Origin: Priapulus caudatus
Lineage: Eukaryota; Priapulida; Priapulimorpha; Priapulimorphida; Priapulidae
Length of the DNA stretch: 64,000 bases
Reading direction: 5' to 3'
NCBI RefSeq assembly: GCF_000485595.1
Contig: NW_014577176.1
Coordinates: 381,724-445,723, forward strand
Shown: positions 25,501-34,456 of the stretch, piece by piece
Position numbering within the stretch: the stretch's first letter is position 1
Layout: every line of letters starts with the position of its first letter
Notes under the pieces: generated by a model
What the model was told of the DNA's origin: nothing
The model's database searches: none
What the model saw: the letters and a program-made list of their open reading frames with translations, nothing else
Made by a program: the position numbers and the translations under genes

Positions 25501-26227
25501 CGATTGGGATAATTCGAAGATCATCGATCGCGAGCCAGTCAAAATCAGGGGTTGGATTAATGAGGCCATCTGGATCCGCAAGACCCCGAACATGAACTGT
25601 GACGAGGGGGGATACAGACTCAGTCACGTGTGGACCAAGCTCCAAGCTGTTGACCACTACACCATCTGGTGGTCAAAACTGATAATCTTCAGTCAGCTTT
25701 GAGAAAGCTTCCTGATAGGAGGCGAAACGTCAGCTGTACATTTTCAGTCTTCACGGTTGAGTAACAATTAACCAAGATAGATCTAATGGCATTCTTTTTA
25801 GGCATCACAAAGTGGATCAAAGGATGGAAGAAGAAAGGTTGGAAGTTGTCAACAGGAGGTGATGTGAAAAACAAAGAGGACTTCCAAAGACTGGAATCTT
25901 TACAACATGGTATTAATGTCAAGTGGGTACGTGTGACAATAATTATACTATGTAAACTCATAAAAGTATTGCAATCTATCTTGCAGTATTGCAAATTCGT
26001 AGTGGTGACAAATTAAACCTGGTGCAAGTTTGTAAACCAACAGGTAAATCCAGCTGATATTTATTCTACTCATGGATGACACTGCTTCTGTGACATTTTA
26101 CACTGACATCACGTGCGATACTTATCACTTCTAATTTTGGCAGGTCCACGTCAGAGGTCACTGTGGGATTGTTGGAAATGAAAAGGCAGACATGCTAGCC
26201 AATCAGGGGGCAGCCCTTGATGGTTGA
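22569..26227 (+). CDS. RNASEH1: Ribonuclease H1
   Basis: Seven coding exons: 22569-22621, 22733-23167, 24046-24146, 24246-24400, 24542-24626, 25802-25926, 26144-26227. Phases agree throughout, total 1038 nt, 345 residues. Residues 1-50 ([18 protein letters not shown] onward, FKKF-like YKKFD, AWKFV) are the hybrid-binding domain that grips RNA:DNA hybrids. A linker with a basic NKRRRVE patch follows. The catalytic domain runs from about 197. Metal-binding residues are Asp205 (YTDG), Glu246 (NNRAEIH), Asp270 (LTDSVF) and Asp334 (GNEKAD). The spacing of 41, 24 and 64 equals that of human Asp145/Glu186/Asp210/Asp274. The enzyme cuts the RNA strand of RNA:DNA hybrids in nucleus and mitochondria. 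I saw no clear mitochondrial presequence upstream of this start. Intron 5 carries a Penelope-like insertion. AATAAA is at 26261. Confidence 0.95.
23247..23324. repeat. Foldback in RNASEH1 intron 2
   Basis: CAAGGATATAAGAGCTGTCC and its exact inverse GGACAGCTCTTATATCCTTG are separated by about 38 bp. No flanking duplication was resolved. Confidence 0.85.
24870..25782 (+). mobile_element. Penelope-like element remnant with GIY-YIG endonuclease domain
   Basis: The element sits in RNASEH1 intron 5. A 13-bp direct repeat CTAATGGCATTCT flanks it (24857-24869, 25783-25795). An inverted repeat of about 170 bp is present: the left arm (about 24899-25069) is the reverse complement of the right arm (about 25610-25782). 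Between the arms is an open frame (25076-25702) with a Cys-X2-Cys motif (PCAMCGK), SYIGETG, an Arg in FETRLKEH and the Glu of GWINEA, which are landmarks of the GIY-YIG endonuclease of Penelope-like retroelements. The reverse transcriptase is absent, so the copy is 5' truncated with an inverted terminal piece, a common structure in this class. The frame is still open, so the insertion is fairly young. Confidence 0.85.
25076..25702 (+). pseudogene. GIY-YIG endonuclease domain fragment of a Penelope-like element
   Basis: About 208 codons open without interruption. The recognisable part runs from [18 protein letters not shown] (near 25300) to the GGYRLSHVW segment (near 25620). The tail overlaps the inverted repeat. 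There is no reverse transcriptase upstream, so this is a relic rather than a working element. The first Met is arbitrary. Confidence 0.75.
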
Positions 26228-26260
26228 GGCCAGTCGTCACTGTAAAATTGTTGTTATTAT

Positions 26261-26266
26261 AATAAA
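26261..26266 (+). promoter_or_regulatory. Polyadenylation signal AATAAA, RNASEH1
   Basis: 34 bp after the RNASEH1 stop codon, giving a very short 3' UTR. Confidence 0.7.
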
Positions 26267-26349
26267 CCAGATTTCTACGAAATTATTTTCAGTACTACTA
26301 TTTATACCATATATTTAACTGTCGCCGTGCACAGCACACGACCCCTGCA

Positions 26350-26388
26350 TATATATTTTATTGAAACGCTTCAAGTGCCTGTGACTAC
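26350..26388. repeat. Solo end of the CACAGG foldback family
   Basis: TTTATTGAAACGCTTCAAGTGCCTGTG matches the right terminus of the family described at 5.0, 28.3, 50.2 and 61 kb. No partner end was seen nearby, so this is a fragment. Confidence 0.7.
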
Positions 26389-26649
26389 TACTACTAGAGC
26401 TAGCATGCACGGTACTGTCCACAAAATCACACCAAGAAACAACTCTTGATAACTTTTAGTAAGTTTCACATATTCATAGATTTCAATCTTATAGTCTTCA
26501 ATATAGTCTCATGGACTTTGAAGACTATTATGTTACTACGATGTTAAGAGGAGCCGCATTTGAGGTAAACGACCATGTTCACGCATTCCACGCATTCTCA
26601 CAAGCACTTTATGCATGCTCACGGGAAACTCCTTGAACACGCGCATTCG

Positions 26650-26970
26650 AAACTCCAAACTCGTTCCAAAATTGGCCGCTTTTTTGCTGGCGGCGCCACC
26701 GTTCAGTAACAATGGGAAATTTGATGTTAAAATATAACTATTTGGCGCCATCTAAGTGTAAAGAATAGTTATATTTTAACATGAAATTTTTCCGTGCCAT
26801 TGGACGGTGGCGCCGCCCTGCGAAAGAACGGTCAATTTTGGAACTCCAAACTCGTTAAAAAATTGACCGCTTTTTCGATGGGCGGCGCCACCGTCTAATG
26901 GCACTGGGAAATTTCATGTTAAAATATGACTATTTTTTACACTAGATGGCGCCAAAGAGTCATATTTTAA
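26650..26970. repeat. Three-copy direct and inverted repeat cluster (GGCGGCGCCACCG)
   Basis: The block containing GGCGGCGCCACCG, then GGGAAATTT and GTTAAAATAT occurs at about 26650-26750, again inverted at about 26760-26850, and again direct at about 26842-26970. Each unit ends near a TTTGGCGCCATCTA-like motif. It resembles overlapping foldback elements. Target duplications were not resolved. Confidence 0.75.
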
Positions 26971-26997
26971 CCAATCTTACCGCAAAGATACCACCGC

Positions 26998-27502
26998 GTT
27001 CACACGGACGTTTTTTGCCCGATCCTAATTAGGCCCGAGCCAGACGGACGATTTTTTGGGCCGTGCCAATTTGGCACGAGCCAATTTGGTCCCATCGAAA
27101 ACGTCGGACCAGGCCCAAGCCAAATTTTAGCACCAGCTTTCGACGAGCAGTGGAGCGGTAGAATTGGTTGAGCGGTAGATGCCGCGAGTGTCGAACGTGT
27201 ACTTCGACGAAATAAAGTCCAAAACAGTATAAAAATTCAAAAAATTTGATCAGGATGCACGTTTTCAAGATTGAGAATTGAACTCGGAACGAAAGTAAAT
27301 ACTGAATCGACTCGTACACAACGCTATTTCGCGACATACTGCCACTGTATCTGTGAGATATTTGTGCAATAAAATTTATTTGAATTTGTATTTGACAGAC
27401 AGTATCCCCTTGCGTACGTGTGAACGCTCCGACTCAAACCGGCCCGAGCCAGATTTGGCCAATTTGGCTCGAGCCAAACCATGACCGTGTGAACGTGCCA
27501 CA
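26998..27502. mobile_element. Probable 0.5-kb foldback element (GTTCACACGG ends)
   Basis: GTTCACACGGACG at the left and CCGTGTGAACGTG at the right are inverted. Inside, both ends carry repeated GGCCCGAGCCA and GAGCCAAATTTGG motifs pointing toward each other. No open frame of note. Boundaries are approximate. Confidence 0.55.
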
Positions 27503-27569
27503 CTGAAGAATAGTACGCAACCAATGAGTGTCTTCAGCGAATATTAGCACCCGGCAGTTAGCTGATTCG

Positions 27570-27697
27570 GCAAAGGACAGAAAGATGCGATATGATATGA
27601 CTACTAGGCACTTAGGATATGACTACTAGGCACTTAAAAAAAAAAAACGTGCCTAGTAGTCATATCATATCGCATCTTTCTGTCCTTTGCCGAATAT
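27570..27697. repeat. Near-perfect hairpin with poly-A loop
   Basis: The left arm from GGCAAAGGACAGAAAGATGCG to GACTACTAGGCAC is mirrored by the right arm (GTGCCTAGTAGTC to TCTGTCCTTTGCC), with a run of A between. The inner GATATGACTACTAGGCACTTA segment is tandemly doubled on the left only. Confidence 0.9.
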
Positions 27698-28294
27698 TAT
27701 GTTCGGATAAACGTATGACAAGGATGGGCAAGTCATAACTGGCACAACTAGCAAGACAATATATTCTAGATTAAATTAAATATAAAGTAACAAGTTTTAA
27801 GATATAAATAATAATTTGAGTAGTTATTCTTTATATAGTTACTGTTTAATTGTTATTATTAGCCCATAATGTTGTTATAACCTCGCATTTTCACGTGTAC
27901 CACAATGTCTCCGCAAAAGCGATTTTAGGCAAATCGTAGAGGTAAATGACCGGCGTATTACCGCTTGCACATTCCAACTTGTACTTTGTAGTACTGTTCT
28001 CCACGTAGTGAATTTGTTCTATAATGCAAGCAGCTAACTGTTTATTTATCAAATATTTAGATTGTAAAGATTTTATTTTAGAGGTATCGAACGACGGTTG
28101 GCTGTTGTTCAACTTGTTGTCACACCCGCTAAACTCGGACCGTAGGACCCAATTGGCAATTGCCACCATAATTCGTATTCCTACTATTAACCGCAACCGT
28201 AATTCAAGGACCTGTCAACTTTTCACAGCATGAAAATTTGATGGAGATCGAAATTAGCGAAATATGGTTTAAATAATGGCTAGCTCGGTAGGCC

Positions 28295-29723
28295 CACAGG
28301 CACTTGGAGCGTTTCAATGAAATATAATGCTAAATAAATACGAAATCTATTTACTACCAAAGTCTTAATGTTTCTCTACTCTCTTTCACCTATTATTGCC
28401 GACAATTTCCTGTAAATGCTCATCTGCAACACACGCTGGCTGCCGCACGCTAGCTGCTGCACACTGAGACATAAATATATAATAATATAGCAGGTAGGAA
28501 AGCGTGCTGCCAAAATTCGCTTGACGCTCGCTTGATTTCACACAAATACAACACAAATAGTCAACCATTCTACTACATCTTTGTTTCTATTTGAAGAACA
28601 GTGTCCACTTGTTATAAAAACATACTGTCTGTGTTCGTAACCAAGCTGTGTCACGCGAAATCACACAAAGACTGACGGAATTCTCGCGTTCGCTCCCATT
28701 GCGCAGTTTATGTAAATAGAATTTGTTTCCTTCAAATAGAAACAAAGATGGAGTAGAATTGTTGAATATTTGTTGTATATTCGTGTGAAATCAAACGAGC
28801 GTCGAGCGAATTTTGGCAGAACGCTTTCCTACCTGCTATATATTTATGTGTCAGTGTGCAGCAGCCAGCGTGTGTTGCAGATGAGCATTTGGACGGCATT
28901 TACAGGAAATTGTTGGCAATAATAGGTGAAAGAGAGTAGAGAAACATTAAAGGCATAATTCGACCATTGATTATGCAATTTTAACGAATGCTACAGTAAC
29001 TGGCACCTTGTGTAGTTAATAAGTACATTACCTTATAGCCAAACGCGTATTAGTTTGTCCAATATCACTGCTGGTTACTAAGAAATGTCTAATTGAAATC
29101 CGCAGTCCAAGAAATCGGTTGTTGACAGTTACAAACCGTCATGCCGGCCGTAACCGGTCGTAACTGGCGAGGCGGTGTCATACAGATTATAGTGCACCGG
29201 ACATTTTCGCACGTATGCTCGGCCGTCAGTGATTTCGATCCTTGTAGTCTGAGTGCGCATTCCGTACGTTATGGTTTTACTCTTGGGATTCGGGAATAAA
29301 TGAATATACGTTCTTGAGATTACAAGCAACTTATAATATGTGGCAACTAGGCAAATAATAACACTAGGCAAACAATTTACCCGGGACAAACAATTCGATG
29401 CTCAACATCTTGTAGCAACATGTGACGTCACCGAACCGAACTCGATGTTTATTTTGTTGGCCATAAATTTCGCGTTGTCGCCAGATTACCAAATTTACGG
29501 ATTTCAATTAGACATTTCTTAGTAATTAGCAGTGATATTGGACAAACTAATACGCGTTTGGCTATAAGGTAATGTACTTATTAACTACACAAGGTGCCAG
29601 TTACTGTAGCATTCGTCAACTTTGCATAATCGATGGTCGAATTATGCCTTTAAGACTTTGGTAGTAAATAGATTTCGTATTTATTTAGCATTATATTTTA
29701 TTGAAATGCTCCAAGTGCCTGTG
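28295..29723. mobile_element. Foldback DNA element, CACAGG family, copy 2 (contains a nested element)
   Basis: Ends are CACAGGCACTTGGAGCG and CTCCAAGTGCCTGTG, flanked by the exact 8-bp direct repeat GGTAGGCC (28287-28294 and 29724-29731). Arms match copy 1 over hundreds of bases. The element is interrupted at 28951-29649 by a second foldback element. Without it the copy is about 0.73 kb. No transposase. The 8-bp duplication is compatible with hAT- or P-type transposition, and the superfamily is unresolved. Confidence 0.88.
28951..29649. mobile_element. 699-bp TTAA-target foldback element nested in CACAGG copy 2
   Basis: Ends are AGGCATAATTCGACCAT and its inverse, with inverted arms of about 155 bp (28951-29106, 29497-29649). 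TTAA is present on both sides (28947-28950, 29650-29653). The uninterrupted sequence ACATTAAGACTTTGG in copy 1 gives the empty site with a single TTAA. TTAA targeting is the mark of the piggyBac and Kolobok superfamilies. No transposase is present. Confidence 0.9.
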
Positions 29724-30057
29724 GGTAGGCCTACCCATAATATTTTAGTACCAAACTATTCTGTTAGTGTTAGATACTATAAATGTAAGACACCATTTAT
29801 GGCCTGTGTATCACTATGCAGGTTTAAATTTTGCAAATTACTGGTTCGTAGTTCTGGCAGAAACATGTTTGTTAGTGTATGCGATAGTCAAGTTTGAAAT
29901 GTTTTTGTGCTTATTTGTGTGAATTCATGCATTACAGAAGCTTGGCAAATCCCTCCTGCAACTGAAGAAGCGAGAACTTCCGATTTCATAAACAGTAAGC
30001 ATAGTGGTTTTATCAGCGAAAATTATTCTCATCTTTCTAACCTAAAATTCTGTCGGC

Positions 30058-33000
30058 ATGTTGGACGTTACTGTAAAGACGCTAGATGGACAAAATCACA
30101 GCTACTCCGTCCCGGATGACACGACAGTCAGAACATTCAAAGAGAGGATCGCATCATCCGTGTCCATTCCCGTTGACACGCAGCGCTTGATTTACCACGG
30201 CCGAGTACTTCAAGATGACAAGAAACTCATTGACTATGATGTCAATGGAAAAGTATTACACCTCGTGCAGAAGCCTCCACCAAGCTCCCAACCAGCTGGG
30301 ACCAGCACTGCAACGCCTACACACTCTGGCACTCACGGTCAACCGGTCAGAGGTCAGGACAGCTTCATCGTCGGAGCTTTCACCGTTCCTTCAGAAACGG
30401 CCGACCATTCCCAAATTCAGCAAGTTGTGCAGCAGCTAGTCGGGGGAATGGGTGAACTGGGACGCAATGCTCAGGTTTCTACCAGCCCAGCTGAAGATGG
30501 CCAGTCTGTGAACCTGCACATTAGCCTAGGACCTATTGACCCAGCACAGATTTTTAACGACCCGCAACAAAGGCTTAACACGGCAGTTCGTCTGGTCGGT
30601 TTGGCGAATCAAGCACTCGATAGACTTGACAACCCCAATGACGACGTTAGCCCTACTGGACCAGCTGCCCAGGACTTTACATCGCCACCAGCAGAAGGTG
30701 CACCAACTATAATTCCTCCCGGAGCCACTGTGGCGACTGAACCAGGCCCAGACGTTCCCATGGACACCTCATCGCCGAACGAAACAACATCGAGTTCTGA
30801 TGGCGGTAGCAGACAGACGGGCGCGCCGCCGCCGACTCATCAGCCGCAGCAGGAAGGTGGCAATGACAGGGCGCAGCACCCGCCGTGTCCGCCCCGGGGT
30901 CTGGCGGACGTGATGACGGAGGTGACAACCCTCAACGCTAGACTAGTACCCTATCTGGAAAGGTTTCAGCAGCTGATGAGAGACGACCCAGAACTCGGCG
31001 ACGACGCTCAGCGAATCATCGACGCGCAGCGCACCTTCAATCTCGTCTCGGCGGCAATGCACCATCTGGGCCACGCCTATCACGACATCAGTGACCTGAT
31101 GATTGACATGAGGCATCCCGCTCCGCGTCACCTCTTGAACCCGCCTCGAGCGGTCGTCATGTATCCGCAGCACAGGCCCCCTCACGGTGTGCCGATGCAC
31201 ACACACGTCAGCGTCCCCGTAACCATCGCGATGGCCGTGCCCACGCCGCAGGCGTCGTCCACGCTGACGGGGAGTGCAGGGACGGCGGCGGCGGCAACGC
31301 AAGTAATCACGGCAACGACGACCGTGCCGTCGGCCTCTGCCACCATGTCAACGGGTCAGCAGCCGCAGACGCACCAGCAGCCGCAGATGCACCAGCAGCC
31401 GGTCATCAACATCAGGAGGCCCGTTAACGGACCGCAAGGCGCACCGATGAACCCGTTCATGAGGTGGGGCGTCGGTCCGACGACCGTCACCATCAATCGC
31501 ATCTCGACGACGATTCCCGCGGAGATGCCGCATCAACCCTCGGCAGCGGCCAGCAGCGCGGCCAGCGGCGCTACATCCGCAGCAACGACCGCGTCCGGCG
31601 GAACACCGGTCCACCAGACGCATGCAACCCCGGCTACGTCGGGCAACAATCAACCCCCTAGAGAGCAGATGCCGCACTGGGGTCCGCCGGGGCAGCAGCC
31701 GGGAGCTATGCCGCAGTTTCTGCCGCCCGAGCTCTTGCAGAACCTGCTCGGTGCGGCCGCCGGCGCCGCTGTGAGGGGAATGCAGGGAACTTTCCAGCCG
31801 CGTCCTGACGGAGCAAACCCGACGACGGCGACGAGGACGCGACCGACGGCAACGCTGCACATCCCGCGGCCGTCCGCCCCGCCCCCCGGGGTCGGCATGC
31901 CCGCTCTGCCACACCCCATGGTCTCCCTCGACCCTTTTCTGCCGTGCTCCTCCCGTCACTGCATCCCGGCGAGGCCACGCATGCCGCCAGGCGCGACTCC
32001 GCAAGCCGCACACGATGCCAACATAGCAGATATCATCGGTGGAGTCGTCAACTCCTTCATTCAACAGCAGGTGGTCGGAGGACTGCTAGGCACGGGGGTT
32101 CCGGGGATGCCATTCCAGCCTCCCATGCCACCGGGAGTGGGGCAGGCCCCTGCCATACACTTACAGAACATGGCTCAGTTACTGCGTAACGCACAGCAGA
32201 ATGCTCCCCAGCAAACTCCCCGCGTAGCGGCGCCACCTACTGGAGCAAACGAGCAGGGAGCGACTGACGAGGTGTTCCTCAACTTACTTCAAAGTATTGC
32301 TGGTCAGTTCTCGGCTGATGACAGTGTGCAGCGCGTCACCATAGGGGAGTTTCTGTCCTCTCTCGGCGAGGAGTACCAGCTGGGACAGGAGGGCAGCATT
32401 ATTAGCGACCTCTTCTTTTGCCTCGCCAATCACCTGACGTTCAACGACCTGATGCGTGTCATGTTCGGTGAGGCTCAGCCACTGCAGGACGTGCAGCCTC
32501 AGATTCTCGCCTTCGTTAACGAGCGCGTGCTGCAGGGCCAGCCAGCCACCGAAGCCAACGTCAGCGCCGCCGTCGACCGCATCATGGATCAGCTGATGGC
32601 ACATCTCGGCGAGACGGTCGCCGACGTTGAGGTGAACGACGGCGTTGACTATCTCGCGACGGTCAGCGCCTTCGTACGTGCGAGGCTGCGGCACGTTGTC
32701 GGCGTCGTCATCGGCAGCGAGACGGACGCGGCGGGATTCGGTGAGCGAGTGCGGGCGAGCGTGGAGCGCAGCCTGCAGGAATGCATCGCGCTGCACCTGC
32801 ACTGCCTGCGCGGCGGCCAGCCCGCGTTCATGGCCCTCGTGTCGGCAGAGCTTCGTCGCATCACTGCCGACACGAACCCGCTCATCCAGCAGTGGATAAT
32901 GAACACGGTGCGGCAGCAGCTAGCCGCCGCCATCCCCAACGTGAGCGTCACCGTCGACGACGTCCGATGCTACGTGACGGGTGCGGCGACGCCGGCGCCC

Positions 33001-33567
33001 CCTTCTGCACCCGCGCCCGCGGCGAGAGCGGAGGCGACGCCAATGGTAACAGCGGAGGATGGCATCGCCATGGCGATGGATTCGTCTGATGAGTCGATGC
33101 ACAGTGCGCAGGAGCCGAGCGAGGAGGACGACGACGAGACGGCAGCGGACAGCCGCGGCGCGCGGCGCGATGACTGGCGCGGCGTTGTGCCGCACGAGTG
33201 GGTCGACGTCATCAGCAGGGACATCGAGACGCAGCAGCACCAGAGGGCGCAGGCATCGATGAGCGACGCCTACCTGCAGGGTATGCCGGCGAAGCGACGG
33301 AGAGTGTCGTCAAGCATCCACATGGCAGACGGAAAGCCGCTGTCGTCGAGTCTGCCGGACCTCCTCAAGAAAGCCATATCTGCGACGGGCGCCCATCCCG
33401 TGACGAGCGTCGCCGCGGTAACCAAAGAGGCTGCGGAGTCGATGGTGATACAGGAGTTGTACGAGCAGCAGGTCAAGCATGACATAAAGCGCCGTCTGGA
33501 GGCCGATTCTGATTACAACCCCGGTCGTTTCCCTCACACCGACGATTTCTTTGCGGATAAGCAATAG
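30058..33567 (+). CDS. BAG6: BAG6 (BAT3/Scythe), ubiquitin-like chaperone holdase
   Basis: One uninterrupted 1169-codon frame. Residues 1-76 are a ubiquitin-like domain (VKTLDGQ, RLIYHGRVLQDDKKL). A Pro/Gln/Thr-rich region follows, with the conserved helical stretch TTLNARLVPYLERFQQLM near 290-310. The SIISDLFFCLANHLTF segment and the helices after it match the BAG6 middle region. The C-terminus has DAYLQGMPAKRRRV (nuclear-localisation patch near 1078-1083) and the BAG-like end (HDIKRRLEAD, RFPHTDDFFAD). BAG6 with UBL4A and GET4 hands tail-anchored proteins to the GET pathway and sends mislocalised proteins for degradation. It also works in the nucleus. Human BAG6 has over twenty exons, whereas this coding region has none. 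An acceptor-like site near 29938 suggests a 5' UTR intron, which argues against a fresh retrocopy, and no poly-A tail follows the stop. Confidence 0.94.
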   Translation: MLDVTVKTLDGQNHSYSVPDDTTVRTFKERIASSVSIPVDTQRLIYHGRVLQDDKKLIDYDVNGKVLHLVQKPPPSSQPAGTSTATPTHSGTHGQPVRGQDSFIVGAFTVPSETADHSQIQQVVQQLVGGMGELGRNAQVSTSPAEDGQSVNLHISLGPIDPAQIFNDPQQRLNTAVRLVGLANQALDRLDNPNDDVSPTGPAAQDFTSPPAEGAPTIIPPGATVATEPGPDVPMDTSSPNETTSSSDGGSRQTGAPPPTHQPQQEGGNDRAQHPPCPPRGLADVMTEVTTLNARLVPYLERFQQLMRDDPELGDDAQRIIDAQRTFNLVSAAMHHLGHAYHDISDLMIDMRHPAPRHLLNPPRAVVMYPQHRPPHGVPMHTHVSVPVTIAMAVPTPQASSTLTGSAGTAAAATQVITATTTVPSASATMSTGQQPQTHQQPQMHQQPVINIRRPVNGPQGAPMNPFMRWGVGPTTVTINRISTTIPAEMPHQPSAAASSAASGATSAATTASGGTPVHQTHATPATSGNNQPPREQMPHWGPPGQQPGAMPQFLPPELLQNLLGAAAGAAVRGMQGTFQPRPDGANPTTATRTRPTATLHIPRPSAPPPGVGMPALPHPMVSLDPFLPCSSRHCIPARPRMPPGATPQAAHDANIADIIGGVVNSFIQQQVVGGLLGTGVPGMPFQPPMPPGVGQAPAIHLQNMAQLLRNAQQNAPQQTPRVAAPPTGANEQGATDEVFLNLLQSIAGQFSADDSVQRVTIGEFLSSLGEEYQLGQEGSIISDLFFCLANHLTFNDLMRVMFGEAQPLQDVQPQILAFVNERVLQGQPATEANVSAAVDRIMDQLMAHLGETVADVEVNDGVDYLATVSAFVRARLRHVVGVVIGSETDAAGFGERVRASVERSLQECIALHLHCLRGGQPAFMALVSAELRRITADTNPLIQQWIMNTVRQQLAAAIPNVSVTVDDVRCYVTGAATPAPPSAPAPAARAEATPMVTAEDGIAMAMDSSDESMHSAQEPSEEDDDETAADSRGARRDDWRGVVPHEWVDVISRDIETQQHQRAQASMSDAYLQGMPAKRRRVSSSIHMADGKPLSSSLPDLLKKAISATGAHPVTSVAAVTKEAAESMVIQELYEQQVKHDIKRRLEADSDYNPGRFPHTDDFFADKQ

Positions 33568-33829
33568 CCGGCTAGCTGTGAAGGCAAACGTTCATATATC
33601 TGAAAATTTCAAAAATGTCAAATGAATTAACTAAAATATTTAATCGAAGTTTTGGTTACGTATGATACATTATTGAAAAATGAGAGTAACGTAATTTTAC
33701 ATAATTTTAATATTCACTTTAGGCTGATATACATTCACGTAATATATGTTTTGTATTTATCAGAGATTTACTCACTAGGTATTGAATCTGCAATCTGCTG
33801 CAATTTTAATTGTCAAAATTTTCCTCATG

Positions 33830-33835
33830 AATAAA
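33830..33835 (+). promoter_or_regulatory. Polyadenylation signal AATAAA, BAG6
   Basis: About 260 bp downstream of the BAG6 stop. First canonical hexamer in that direction. Confidence 0.6.
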
Positions 33836-34456
33836 GGTGAATCTGGTGTACTGATATGATAAATTGATGTGTATGTATTGTCATATATGCTATCTTGCTA
33901 CGGTGCCTGCATACATTTGTACACATACTTTTACATGTCTTATATGTAAATTCTAAACGATCGCAGCTGTGTGTGAGACAAGAGTTGCATATATTTTTTT
34001 CGCCAATGAATGTGAATTGACATGACTCGCGTGTTTTGTCATGAAAGACGATGTTACGCAAATGAAACCATCATGCAAGAAGCCATAGACGAAACCCGAA
34101 AATACACAAAGCACTAATCCATAGACGTAGATGGCAGTGATGTGAGGAAGCGAAGGGTATGTCTGTGGCAATGCAGCTTGCGTTTTTGATTTCGGAACAC
34201 TTATCAACTATCTTACCGTGGAATACTGCTGATGGTATAGCCAATAACTGTGTTCAGCAGGCAACAAGGCAAGCTGTTCTTCGATGTGTTGTTTACACGT
34301 GGATATGTTAGTGTATCACTCCCAGTCGATGGCCTACTCTTTATAAACCGAGTGCATCTATTCATCTGGCAATTTTTACAGTGACTTTCGTCCTCTGTTA
34401 CAGACTTACATGGAAGACTATTTGCACTGCCTTCGTGGTATAGACCACTCAGTGAT
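33836..34456. other. Spacer between BAG6 and the AKAP7-like gene
   Basis: About 0.6 kb with no recognised gene. It should hold the promoter and 5' UTR of the AKAP7-like gene. I found no distinctive motif. Confidence 0.5.

Noticed and set aside
31348-32064. 238-codon minus-strand frame, Arg/Gly rich
   Set aside because: Antisense of BAG6 in G+C-rich sequence.
32284-32802. 172-codon minus-strand frame
   Set aside because: Antisense of the conserved BAG6 middle region, no family resemblance.
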